Below, one piece after another: positions 54,685-63,947 of a DNA stretch of 64,000 nt. Each line of letters begins with the position of its first letter. The first letter of the stretch is position 1. The DNA is taken from positions 97,460 to 161,459 of the forward strand of contig CAZPKF010000003.1 of NCBI GenBank assembly GCA_964587155.1, in the 5' to 3' direction. Source of the DNA: Hallerella sp964587155. Lineage in GTDB: Bacteria > Fibrobacterota > Fibrobacteria > Fibrobacterales > Fibrobacteraceae. Position numbers and translations under genes: made by a program. The notes below the pieces were generated by a model, which saw nothing but the letters and a program-made list of their open reading frames with translations, ran no database searches and was not told the DNA's origin.

Positions 54685-56229
54685 TTACGCGTTCAAATTC
54701 AAATCGCTCAACCGCGAAGAATTTACCCGTTCGAATTCTTGCACAATTTCATCCGACGGCTTTTTCGTGCACAAGCTCACCACGACAATTGTCACAAAGC
54801 TCAACACAAAGCCCGGCGCCAGTTCGTACAGGCCGAAAATCGAACAGGTGTCCGCATAATTGGAAAGTCCGAATTTCCACACAAAAGCTGTCACGCCGCC
54901 GACAAGCATGCCGCTGATAGCTCCCGCCAAATTTGTCCTTTTCCAGAACAGGGCAAGCAGCACGACAGGTCCGAAAGTCGCCCCAAATCCAGCCCAGGCA
55001 AAGCTCACGAGGCTCATCACCACGTCCAAAAAGCCACTTGAAGCGCCCGGCCGCCCTTGATAAGCCAAATAGCCCGCGATAAGGGCAATGACAATCACAA
55101 CGCCACGGCTCACAAGCATCAATTCTTTATTGCTGGCCTTTTTGTGAATCAACCGCTTGTAAAGGTCGTTGCTGAACGCAGAAGCGGACACGAGCAACTG
55201 GGAATCCGCCGTACTCATAATGGCGGCGAGAACGGCCGCCATGAGAACAGCCGCAATCACCGTCGGGAAAAGGTGGGAGGTCAAAACCATGAACACCTTT
55301 TCTGGGTCATCCAAAACAATTCCCTTTTGCATCAGATAATAGCGGCCAAATACGGCTATCAAAATCGAAGCGCCGAGGGAAAGGACAACCCACGTCATCG
55401 CAATGCGGCGGGAATGCGTAATTTCTTCGGGATTCTTGATGGACATAAAACGGACCAAAATATGGGGCATTCCAAAATAGCCTAGTCCCCAGGCAAGCGA
55501 AGAAACAATCGAAATCATCGTTATCGCCTTTCCCGTCGAGGCATTCGTGAAAATATTCATCAGATATGGATTGACCTGATTCATCGCATCAATCGTCGGA
55601 GCGAATCCTCCATTTATTTTGCAAATGACCACGGGAACGAGCAACAGCGCAAAAAGCATCAGCAGCCCTTGCACAAAATCAGTCCAGCTCACCGCCAAAA
55701 AGCCACCCAGAAAAGTATAGCCCACGACAACAATCACCCCGACACACAGAGACGTTGTGTAGCTCCATCCGAAAATCGTGGAAAAAAGTTTACCGCAGCT
55801 GACAAAGCCCGATGTCGTGTAAAAAAGGAAAAAGACTAGGATGAAAAGAGCGGAAATCACCCGGATTATTCCCCATTTATCGCGGAAACGGTTGGCGAAA
55901 AAATCCGGAAGTGTGATGGAATCATTGCAAAAATACGTGTATTTGCGGAGCCTGCGGCCGACAATTTTCCAGTTCACATACGTTCCCAAGGCAAGCCCCA
56001 CGCCAATCCAGGCTTCGGAAAGCCCCGACAGGTATATCGCGCCGGGAAGTCCCATCAAAAGCCAACCGCTCATATCGGAAGCCTGCGCGGACATCGCCAC
56101 GACCCACTTGTTCATGCTGCGGTTTCCCAAGTAATAAGAATTTAGGCTGTTGGCGCGCTGGGAAAAATAAAAACCAATACCCAGCATTAAGACCAGATAC
56201 AAGACGAATACGATAATCGTCGTTACCAT
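54685..56229 (-). CDS. putP: sodium/proline symporter
   Basis: The 514-residue protein has about 13 membrane segments and belongs to the sodium:solute symporter family. It starts MVTTIIVFVLYLVLMLGIGF and contains MSAQASDMSGWLLMGLPGAIY, RVISALFILVFF and GYFGMPHILVRFMSIK, typical of PutP. The ATG at 56227-56229 begins the first helix. It is monocistronic between repeat-rich intergenic regions. Substrate specificity for proline is inferred from overall similarity. Confidence 0.92.
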   Translation of the reverse strand: MVTTIIVFVLYLVLMLGIGFYFSQRANSLNSYYLGNRSMNKWVVAMSAQASDMSGWLLMGLPGAIYLSGLSEAWIGVGLALGTYVNWKIVGRRLRKYTYFCNDSITLPDFFANRFRDKWGIIRVISALFILVFFLFYTTSGFVSCGKLFSTIFGWSYTTSLCVGVIVVVGYTFLGGFLAVSWTDFVQGLLMLFALLLVPVVICKINGGFAPTIDAMNQVNPYLMNIFTNASTGKAITMISIVSSLAWGLGYFGMPHILVRFMSIKNPEEITHSRRIAMTWVVLSLGASILIAVFGRYYLMQKGIVLDDPEKVFMVLTSHLFPTVIAAVLMAAVLAAIMSTADSQLLVSASAFSNDLYKRLIHKKASNKELMLVSRGVVIVIALIAGYLAYQGRPGASSGFLDVVMSLVSFAWAGFGATFGPVVLLALFWKRTNLAGAISGMLVGGVTAFVWKFGLSNYADTCSIFGLYELAPGFVLSFVTIVVVSLCTKKPSDEIVQEFERVNSSRLSDLNLNA

Positions 56230-56404
56230 AAGATTCTCCAAAAAAAGTTTTCCCAATTATAAAAAATTTTTGAAGCTTCCCTGCATTCCTCGATTATCAG
56301 ATTTTCGTTTTCTGTTCCAACTCCCAATTCATCATTACACCAAAAAGGCTCGCCGTCCACGGTCCAACTTCTAATTTCGCATTACGAATTGAAAATCCCT
56401 TTCA

Positions 56405-56480
56405 CAAAAACGGATTTTCCGTTGACGTCCACACCGTTCAAATTCACCCCATCCACAGAAAAGGGTTTCCGTGAGAAACC
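56405..56480 (+). repeat. intergenic repeat, copy 4 (diverged)
   Basis: CAAAAACGGATTTTCCGTTG, then AAATTCACC, CACAGAAAAGGGTTTCCGTG and AGAAACC correspond to copies 1 and 3. The right half of the hairpin is missing. Confidence 0.7.
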
Positions 56481-56498
56481 CCTCATTCAATAAACGAA

Positions 56499-57014
56499 TT
56501 GAAGGTTACAGAATCAAAAATTGATGATGTATTGGAAAGCAAAAAAGGTTCTCCTATAGCTAAAATTGCTTTGGAGTGGTTGAATTACAAAATTAATCAA
56601 GAACACTGCAGAAACCACGGTGACTATGGAGATCCTGTTTCTGGGACGCATGAAGATCATTTGCAGCCTTCTTCATTATTTGACTTCCCCAACACTCCTT
56701 TTCCAGAAGTACCTGAAGACGAATGGACTAATTGGAAAAATTATCGCAACATGCTTCCAAATCTTCAATTTTTTGAAGATGTGTCGAATATTAGGAAAAG
56801 TAATATCGAACTTACAAGGTATTACGAAGACCTTTCGGACCAAGCGAAGAATATTTACCAAGAGCAATATTTATTATTTTCTATAAATAATGAGAACGAC
56901 AAAGAAATTCTTTCGCTTCAAAACTTTGGTGCTTTTTTTAAAAAAAGGCGGTCTATTATCAAGAAAAAATTGAGCGATCTTTTAGGATTAAATCGTGATG
57001 AAGCCGCAGATTAA
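56499..57014 (+). pseudogene. fragment with DUF1524-like HNH region, probably a gene remnant
   Basis: The 171-residue frame starts with TTG, and its codons are far more AT-rich than its neighbours. It contains HEDHLQPSSLFDFPN and NMLPNLQFFEDVSNIRKSN, which resemble the HNH nuclease region (DUF1524) at the C-terminus of DUF262/GmrSD-type restriction proteins. The expected N-terminal domain is absent and repeat DNA lies directly upstream, so it looks like the end of a deleted defence gene. It could still be a free small protein. Confidence 0.6.
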
Positions 57015-57609
57015 GTAAATGTTATCTAATTCTTGAATTTGCAGAGAATGCGAATTGACGATTCTATTAGTGTCCGGTAAAACTTTTTAACTCAATTTGA
57101 AATCCAACAAAAAAGGCGACTTCCGATTTCGGGAGCCGCCGCTTTTGACTATTGGTCTGTAGCAATCAAAAACAAGGACTAAAGTACCATAGAACATGCA
57201 GGACTTACCGGTCCGCTCAAAATGAGCCTGTGTAAATCAAACTGTGTCATCGTTGATCATTTGATTACCGCTCAATTTATAATACAAACACAGCCTATGT
57301 CATTTAAAAATATAGATTCTTTTCAAAAAAAACAAGACCTCTCGTTTCGAAAACAGCCCTAAGCCTTGCGGAATCGTTGCAAGGCGCAATCACAAGCATT
57401 CCTGCAATATCAGGGAATCCCAGCTTCCAACAGCGCCTTGATTTGGAATCTTTGTCTCGGTTGAGGATCGTCGCTTGTCCTTTTCGTGGTCAAAAACACA
57501 TATTGGAAAACTGACCATCCCCTGGATTCATTTTCCGGGGATTTTTTTGCCTAGATTGGATTTACTTGACGATGAAAATCCGCGCTTTGAATGTTTTTAG
57601 CGGACGCTT
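57015..57609. other. gene-poor accessory stretch with decayed transposase traces
   Basis: It holds an imperfect hairpin at 57109-57148, a TATAAT box at 57278-57283, and a minus-strand trace around 57370-57480. The trace reads RFQIKALLEAG, then after a frameshift IAGMLVIAPCNDSARLR, similar to the N-terminus of IS30-type transposases. A hairpin terminator at 57514-57549 closes it. No intact gene is seen. Confidence 0.5.
57514..57549 (+). terminator. intrinsic terminator in the gene-poor stretch
   Basis: ATCCCC(T)GG pairs with CCGGGGAT around an AT-rich loop, followed by a run of Ts on the plus strand. No plus-strand coding gene precedes it, so it may end a small RNA. Confidence 0.7.
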
Positions 57610-60600
57610 TCAGGATTTTCCAAGAGTGAACACCTCGCGGAGTTCGTCGTCGGAAAGTTTTGTAATCCAGCTTTCGCCTGCCGCCACCGTCATATCCGAA
57701 ATTTTCTTTTTGCTCTGAATTATGTCGTTGATTTTTTCTTCGAAAGAGTCTTTGGTTATCAAACGGTGAACGACCACGCGGCGGTTTTGCCCAATCCGAT
57801 ACGCGCGATCCGTCGCCTGCGATTCTACCGCCGGATTCCACCACAAATCATAATGGATGACTTGCGATGCCGCTGTCAAATTCAGCCCGGTTCCGCCCGC
57901 TTTGAGCGAAAGAATCAGAATTTTGCGTTCTGGGTTCTTTTCAAATTCAGAGATTACCCGTTCACGCGCGCCGACAGAAACGCCTCCGTGGTAAAAAAGA
58001 GTATGCGCTTTTAGCCGTTTTCGAATCACGCTCTGCAAAATTTCGCCCATTTCCGTAAATTGCGTAAAGACGAGAACCTTTTCGTCTGTATCGAGAATCG
58101 ATTCCAGAATGTTCAAGAAAAGTTCCATTTTTCCAGAAAGAGCCGGGTCCAAGTTGCCGTCTTTTAAATATTGCGCCGGATGATTGCAAATCTGTTTTAA
58201 GGAAAGTATCAAACGCAGAACGACCGCACCGCGTTCAAACGCCTGTTCGGGATTTCCCAAATCAAAATTCCCCAATTTTTCCATGGCGTTTTCAAACGTT
58301 TCCCGGTAAAGTTTTTCTTGCTCCGGGGAAAGCGCCGCCCAATCGTCCTGTTCGAGTTTTTCAGGAAGGTCTGCAATAATGGATTTGTCCGTTTTGAGAC
58401 GGCGCAATAAAAAAGGTGCGGTGACTTTGCGGAAAAGTTCGGCGCGGTGTTTGTCAGCACGCTCTTGGATGGGCTTTTCAAATTCTTCGCGGAACGATTT
58501 TGCGCTGCCGAAAAATCCCCGATTGCAAAAATCCATGATACTCCAAAATTCCATTAAGCGGTTTTCTACGGGTGTTCCACTCATGGCGATTTTGACTTGC
58601 GCCGGAACCGCACGCACGGCGCGACTTTGCGAAGTTCCCGCGTTCTTGATGTTTTGCGCTTCATCGATGACCGCAAGCTGCCAATCCGCTCCAGACAATT
58701 TTTCTTTGTCCGAACGCAAAACACCGTACGTGGTGACAAAAACATCGGCTTTGCCGAGTTCCAAACGGCGCAATGGGCCATGGTAAATTTGAACGCGGAG
58801 TTCCGGCGCAAACTTCGAAAGTTCCCTTTTCCAGTTTTGCAACAGTCCAGTAGGAACGATGATTAACGCCTTGCGCTCTTCTAACGCGCCCTCGTTTTTC
58901 ATTTGCTGCAAAAGGGCTATCACTTGGAGAGTTTTCCCAAGCCCCATGTCGTCGGCGATGATGCTGCCAAATCCCAGCCTGGAATTTCCGAGCATCCAGG
59001 CAAAACCGCGCTGTTGATAAGGGCGAAGCTTAGCACGGATTTGCGGCGGGACCGAAACCGTTTTTTCGTTTTCTTGCCGGAGCCTGTGAATTTCTGCAAG
59101 TGCGTCGGGCGCGACTTCGACAGAAAGCCCTTCGAATTCCCCAGCCAAGGCGATTTGCAGAACCTGTATCGCAGGCACTTTAAAACGATTGCGGAGGCCT
59201 TCTTTTAAACGGTTTACGTCTTCTGCAGAAACGTAAAAATATTGTCCGTCGGCATAAAGCAAATCTTTGGATTCGGCATACAGTTCCAAAAAGCGTTTTC
59301 CGTCCATGGACTTTTCGCCGATGGCGACAGTCCAATTCAATTGCAAGAGGTTTTCAAGCCGGCAAAATTTTGCCCGGGCCTTTTCTTTCGAACGAACGAT
59401 TTGCGGACGGGGCACTGCGCGAACAAGAGTTTCTATCCCCGACGGAAGTTCCATTCCAATGCACAACGCCCTAAACAGCGGAACGGATTCTTTCAAAAAT
59501 CGGATTAAACGTTCTCCCGACAGATGCAAATTGTCGTGCGCCTTTTGCGACACATATTCATCGTATCCCGGCAAATATTCGCGCATGGGCTGCAGCGCCC
59601 GCAAAACGCGCCCGCGTTTCTCCGATGAAAATCCCTGTGTCCACAATTTTGAAAACGGAAAAACTTCGCCCGATGCCACGTCGACGATATCCAAATCCAC
59701 GTCGACTTTTCCAAATCCCACATCGGCTCCATTCACAAATGGCAAATATTTTGCCTCTGGAAGTTCGTATCCAGAGAGCCATTCCAATAATTCGCCAATA
59801 TCTTTCACCGCGCGGGGAGAGCAGTCGAGCGTCGCTTCGCCGAAAAAAGCATACAGGCGGTCATCTTTGAATTTACGCTCCGGATTTGCCCTCCGCATGT
59901 AAAGAGTCAATACGGCGACAAGGAGCATTTCTGCCGCATTGCGAGTCATTTTCCCGGGAGCTTCCATTTCGGACTTGACGAACTTCGCCGGCAGCCGTTT
60001 CTGCAGACGCAAAATGGCTTCGCGGACTTCGGGAACAAAGCGCTGCGGCATCCAAAAAATTTGCGCCGTCTTTTTGTTCGTCGTGAAAAGTTTTGGATAC
60101 ACCGCTCCGCAGTGCAAAATGTCAAGAGCAGTCAAGCGGGCTTCATTCAGCAACCGAAAAGACGCTTTCGCACGGGAAATTCCCACAGGCCCTTCCACGG
60201 AAAGCGCATCTAACGCCCATCCCAACGGAATGTTCCCAAACATCCAACGGTTTTCCCCGGTATAACGGACCACTCCGGATTCTGTCAAATCCACCGATTT
60301 TTCGGGATACCGCTCAAAGTTCTCTTCGAAAAGTGAAAGCATCGCGTTTCGGTAAGCAAGAACAAAATCTTCGGGGAACAGGGCGTTTGCCGATACGGCA
60401 TAAGTCATCGCCATTCTGACATCGGCGATTTTTGATTTTTCATGTTCGAAAACTTCGGGAACAGACTCCGTACCTTCGCAGGGGACCAGTTCAAAAAAGT
60501 CCGAAAATACGGGAACGACGACGGAATCTGCAGGGAGTTCACTTTCCCAGGCGGGCTGCGCACATTGTTCCGCGATTTGCCCAACATCCAATCCACGGAT

Positions 60601-61053
60601 GCGGAAAAGCAAAAACGGATTTCGGTCTATTTTTTTGCCGATTCCATGCAACGCCGCATAAGCGTGAGCGCACATTCCCCGCATTCCACAGCCACATTTC
60701 ACAGAAAACTTGACGCCCGGTCCGGGCAAAAGCTTTACGCCCGCCCGCAGTGCCAAATCCAAAGTTTCTTTCGGTTCTAGATGATGCGCCAAAGATTCAA
60801 GAAGTTTGGGCGCGGCATTCAAAGCGTCCATCAACGCGGATTCTTCGCTGTCAGAAAAACGCGAAAGCATCAGCGCGCATTTTTGACTTGTCCAGTTTTT
60901 GTCCGCTTCGTAAACGGTGGCTTCCACCGTTCTTCCGGAAATTTTGATTTCAACGGCGCGGAACACCGAACGTGCGAAAGTCGGGAACGCCCGTTCCACG
61001 GCCTCTCTCCATTTGTCACCCCAAGAAAAATGCCTTGTAGAATCGAACGTCAT
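57610..61053 (-). CDS. SWIM/SNF2-family helicase
   Basis: The 1147-residue protein has an N-terminal SWIM zinc motif (KCGCGMRGMCAHAYAAL), a long middle region, then a Snf2 ATPase. The ATPase has Walker A DDMGLGKTLQV, DEAQNIKNAG, and the C-terminal helicase half with LSLKAGGTGLNLTAASQVIHYD (split) and RAYRIGQNRRV. Such proteins translocate on DNA and are linked to repair or transcription recycling. I chose the ATG at 61053. It is downstream of a zinc-ribbon gene and a transporter gene. Confidence 0.92.
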   Translation of the reverse strand: MTFDSTRHFSWGDKWREAVERAFPTFARSVFRAVEIKISGRTVEATVYEADKNWTSQKCALMLSRFSDSEESALMDALNAAPKLLESLAHHLEPKETLDLALRAGVKLLPGPGVKFSVKCGCGMRGMCAHAYAALHGIGKKIDRNPFLLFRIRGLDVGQIAEQCAQPAWESELPADSVVVPVFSDFFELVPCEGTESVPEVFEHEKSKIADVRMAMTYAVSANALFPEDFVLAYRNAMLSLFEENFERYPEKSVDLTESGVVRYTGENRWMFGNIPLGWALDALSVEGPVGISRAKASFRLLNEARLTALDILHCGAVYPKLFTTNKKTAQIFWMPQRFVPEVREAILRLQKRLPAKFVKSEMEAPGKMTRNAAEMLLVAVLTLYMRRANPERKFKDDRLYAFFGEATLDCSPRAVKDIGELLEWLSGYELPEAKYLPFVNGADVGFGKVDVDLDIVDVASGEVFPFSKLWTQGFSSEKRGRVLRALQPMREYLPGYDEYVSQKAHDNLHLSGERLIRFLKESVPLFRALCIGMELPSGIETLVRAVPRPQIVRSKEKARAKFCRLENLLQLNWTVAIGEKSMDGKRFLELYAESKDLLYADGQYFYVSAEDVNRLKEGLRNRFKVPAIQVLQIALAGEFEGLSVEVAPDALAEIHRLRQENEKTVSVPPQIRAKLRPYQQRGFAWMLGNSRLGFGSIIADDMGLGKTLQVIALLQQMKNEGALEERKALIIVPTGLLQNWKRELSKFAPELRVQIYHGPLRRLELGKADVFVTTYGVLRSDKEKLSGADWQLAVIDEAQNIKNAGTSQSRAVRAVPAQVKIAMSGTPVENRLMEFWSIMDFCNRGFFGSAKSFREEFEKPIQERADKHRAELFRKVTAPFLLRRLKTDKSIIADLPEKLEQDDWAALSPEQEKLYRETFENAMEKLGNFDLGNPEQAFERGAVVLRLILSLKQICNHPAQYLKDGNLDPALSGKMELFLNILESILDTDEKVLVFTQFTEMGEILQSVIRKRLKAHTLFYHGGVSVGARERVISEFEKNPERKILILSLKAGGTGLNLTAASQVIHYDLWWNPAVESQATDRAYRIGQNRRVVVHRLITKDSFEEKINDIIQSKKKISDMTVAAGESWITKLSDDELREVFTLGKS

Positions 61054-61109
61054 CGCCGGCAAAGTTAGAAAATTTCCCAACCGACCCAGAACATTCCAGC
61101 CACAAAAAA

Positions 61110-61487
61110 TCAGCCCATCTTTTCAATGAACTCAGAAACATCTTGGCAGGTTTCCAAATCGATCCGCAAATTGTCGATGTCTTCTTTTGTAATCGCCTCT
61201 TTGGCGGCAAATTCCCTTTCTTTCGCTTTTTGCAAAACGCCTTCGATATGCGAAGAAATTTCTTGCCGCGTTTCGACGCATTCCCGCAGCGCGTTGACGA
61301 CCCGGTTCAATTTTTTCCGCAAAGTCTGAAACTCTTCGCGGTCTAGCTCAAAAACTTCTCCGTCCATGGAAAACAGAGGCGCTTTGCAACGTCCGCAAAC
61401 GCAAACGACTAGAGAACTTTTTTTGCCCTGCATGGAAACGTCCATTTCGTTTCCGCAATGCGGGCATTTGATGTGCATTTCATCCAT
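61110..61487 (-). CDS. zinc-ribbon plus coiled-coil protein
   Basis: The 125-residue protein has an N-terminal zinc ribbon (IKCPHCGNEM and VCGRCKAPL; four cysteines in CxxC pairs) and a C-terminal coiled coil (EEFQTLRKKLNRVVNALREC). No family is recognised. It lies between the MFS gene (9 bp) and the SNF2 gene (56 bp) on one strand, so it may be a partner of the helicase. Confidence 0.8.
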   Translation of the reverse strand: MDEMHIKCPHCGNEMDVSMQGKKSSLVVCVCGRCKAPLFSMDGEVFELDREEFQTLRKKLNRVVNALRECVETRQEISSHIEGVLQKAKEREFAAKEAITKEDIDNLRIDLETCQDVSEFIEKMG

Positions 61488-61496
61488 GCCACCAAT

Positions 61497-62699
61497 CTAC
61501 TTTTTTCTTTGCAAAAAAGAAACGGAATTTCTGGGAATTGCCACCAACACAGCCACCAGAACGAGACAGGCTCCGCCGACAAGCGCAAGACCCGTCGTTT
61601 TGAACGTATCGCCAAAACCGACAAGAGGAGACGCCACGCTGCCCATGACAAATCCGAGAGATCCCATCAACGCCGAAGCCGTCCCCCCGTTGTAGCGTTC
61701 TGTACGGAGAGTTTGCGCCGTCGCCGGCGGTTGCAAAACGCCAAAAGAGAACAGCAAAACGGCATAGCCGATTTCGAGCACAAGCACAGGCGCCTTGCAC
61801 TGCAAAAAAACGCAGACGACAACCGCAGCGACGATCATCAAGGCAGAACCGAATTTCAACGCGCGGAAATCATTGGAAAATTTTCCCGAAACAGCGCAGC
61901 CAATTCCAATGGAAATCGCATTCAGGGCAAAAACGAGGCTGAATTCTATCGGAGAAAATCCGTAACCCTCTTGGAAAATAAACGGAGACGAAGCAATGTA
62001 GGCAAACAGGACAAATTGCGAAAAGACAAAAACCAAAAGATACCGCATGTATTCGCCGTTGCGCAGTACTTTTCCGTAACAGGCAAAAGTCGAAAGCAAG
62101 GACTTTTGTGCCCGGCGGTGAGGCGGAAGCGTTTCTGTAAAACGCGCAGCAAGAATCAGCAACACGACCGCGATGCCAAGGAGAGCGACGAATGTCCCCC
62201 GCCAATCGGTAAACTTGAGGAATATGCCGCCGAGAACCGGAGCCGTTACCGGAGCAACGCCATTTACAGCGCTGACCAATGCCAAAAATTTAGACAGCAA
62301 CCTGCCGCGAAAAGAATCCGTTGCCACAGAACGGGAAATGACAAGCCCACCAGAAGCCGCCATTCCCTGAAAAAGGCGGAACAAGTTAAACGAATGTATT
62401 CCCGGAGCGAAAATGCAGAAAAGAGTCGTCGCAAAAAAAGCGACAAGTGACAGAACCAAAAGCCTTTTCCGCCCATATTTATCACTGATGGGGCCGACAA
62501 GAAGTTGCCCACAAGCAAGCCCGAGCATACTCATTGTCAAGCTCATCTGCACAGACGACGCACTCGTAGAAAAATATTCCGTGAGCAACGGCAAAGAAGG
62601 TAAATAGAAATCGGTAACGAACGGAGCAAAAGCCGTCAGCATACCGAGCATGATAGCCAAATAGGCATATCCATTCGGATACTTTTTTGTGTTGGACAT
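61497..62699 (-). CDS. Bcr/CflA-type drug-efflux transporter
   Basis: The 400-residue major-facilitator protein has 12 membrane segments. It contains FVTDFYLPSLPLLTEYF, GPISDKYGRKRLLVLSL and RLFQGMAASGGLVISRSVATD (split), the standard motifs of the Bcr/CflA branch, which exports bicyclomycin or similar compounds. The specific substrate is unknown. It is the first gene of the MFS/zinc-ribbon/SNF2 run. Confidence 0.9.
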   Translation of the reverse strand: MSNTKKYPNGYAYLAIMLGMLTAFAPFVTDFYLPSLPLLTEYFSTSASSVQMSLTMSMLGLACGQLLVGPISDKYGRKRLLVLSLVAFFATTLFCIFAPGIHSFNLFRLFQGMAASGGLVISRSVATDSFRGRLLSKFLALVSAVNGVAPVTAPVLGGIFLKFTDWRGTFVALLGIAVVLLILAARFTETLPPHRRAQKSLLSTFACYGKVLRNGEYMRYLLVFVFSQFVLFAYIASSPFIFQEGYGFSPIEFSLVFALNAISIGIGCAVSGKFSNDFRALKFGSALMIVAAVVVCVFLQCKAPVLVLEIGYAVLLFSFGVLQPPATAQTLRTERYNGGTASALMGSLGFVMGSVASPLVGFGDTFKTTGLALVGGACLVLVAVLVAIPRNSVSFLQRKK

Positions 62700-63128
62700 A
62701 TTTTTACTGAAGAAAAAATTTTCGCCAAAGATAATTTTTTTTGTTCAAAAAAAACAAGGACTATTTTTGCTTTTTTTGAGCCGCAAGAAACAATTATCCC
62801 GTCATCGTTTTTCGAAATCAAAACGGCGCACTCCTAAAATCCAGAGCTTTCCCAAAGCTATTTTCAATATTATCAAAAACGTATTCCACTTTACCCCGAG
62901 AGGTACTGTGGGAGAGGTGTTTTAAAGAGGTGTTTTAAAGACCTCCAACTTCATTTTTCTCAACATGGTTACCCGTCAAACCCCACTATTTTAGCAGGCT
63001 TTCGCGATTTAAAACATTTTTTAGCGAATTTAAAAGTATCCTCTTGACAATGTTTTTTTTGTTATTACTTTAAAAGTGAAACCCAGAATTTACGAGGGCA
63101 AGAAAACTACTCATTTCAAAGGAAATTT
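62700..63128. other. AT-rich intergenic stretch with tandem 13-mers
   Basis: No gene is supported. Two tandem copies of GAGGTGTTTTAAA lie at 62914-62939. The second can pair with ACCTC at 62941-62945. A TTGACA at 63044-63049, with an AT-rich box downstream, may be the promoter of the next two genes. Confidence 0.6.
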
Positions 63129-63497
63129 ATGCTGAAGAAAATTTGCCACATCACTTCTATTCTTCTATTAGGATGCTTTTTATGTAGCTGTTCTAACAAA
63201 TATTACAAGACTTATCGGGGAAATCATTACCCCAGCACAAAGAGTTGCGGTTTGATCGATGCCGAATTGAATCACATTTCGCACGGCATGACTCCTGAAA
63301 ATCAGATATCCGCTTTAAAACATCAGGGATATCAAATTATTGGAACGGGGAAGAAAAATTTGAAAGCGAGCGCAAGTGAAAAACATCGACAAAAAATATA
63401 CAAAACATGCAGAGCTGTCGGAGCGGACATCGCCTTTTTCGATTCTCAAGAAATCCTCTATTTCAAAAAACTTCAAACTCAAAAAAACGATTATTAA
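63129..63497 (+). CDS. small unknown lipoprotein
   Basis: The 122-residue lipoprotein (MLKKICHITSILLLGCFLCSC, probable lipidated Cys21) has a basic mature part including GMTPENQISALKHQGYQIIG. The family is unknown. It lies 15 bp upstream of another exported protein, probably in one operon. Confidence 0.75.
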   Translation: MLKKICHITSILLLGCFLCSCSNKYYKTYRGNHYPSTKSCGLIDAELNHISHGMTPENQISALKHQGYQIIGTGKKNLKASASEKHRQKIYKTCRAVGADIAFFDSQEILYFKKLQTQKNDY

Positions 63498-63512
63498 CGG
63501 GGAAAACTCAAG

Positions 63513-63947
63513 ATGAAAAAAATCCTTTTAACAATTCTCTTGGCATTGAACAGTTTGACTTTTGCAGATAACTGCTACTTTCAGACACGACGTTCAAACT
63601 ATGAAGCCAAAACAAAAGTTCGAAGCATTTCTTGTTTGACTGTTAATCGTATTTTTGACGACATTTATTTTTACGACGGCACCGGCAACAATTACACCCG
63701 TTACTACGGGCAAGCGATAGGAAAAGAGGGAAACTTGATTGTCGAAAACGATGGGCGCATCATGATGACCAAATTTTACTACGCCTTAGGCGAATTCCGT
63801 TATTACGGTTTCATCACATACAGCGGTGCCAATGTTGTCCAGTGCAAGACAACAACGAGTACGGGCTATTGCGATCATGTCGAATACACAGAATTCGGAA
63901 ATTACCTCCGCGATTTCCTTTCTTCTCCGGCAAGGAAATCGCGTTAA
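63513..63947 (+). CDS. small unknown exported protein
   Basis: The 144-residue protein has a signal peptide (MKKILLTILLALNSLTFA) and a beta-rich, aromatic mature region (YYGQAIGKEGNLIVENDG, GFITYSGANVVQCKTTT). There are four cysteines in the mature part. The family is unknown. Only 53 bp follow before the window edge, with no further gene start that I can support. Confidence 0.75.
   Translation: MKKILLTILLALNSLTFADNCYFQTRRSNYEAKTKVRSISCLTVNRIFDDIYFYDGTGNNYTRYYGQAIGKEGNLIVENDGRIMMTKFYYALGEFRYYGFITYSGANVVQCKTTTSTGYCDHVEYTEFGNYLRDFLSSPARKSR

Noticed and set aside
54301..56498. Repeats considered as a CRISPR array
   Set aside because: Copies are few, widely spaced, of unequal length, and flank genes. 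No cas genes are in the window.
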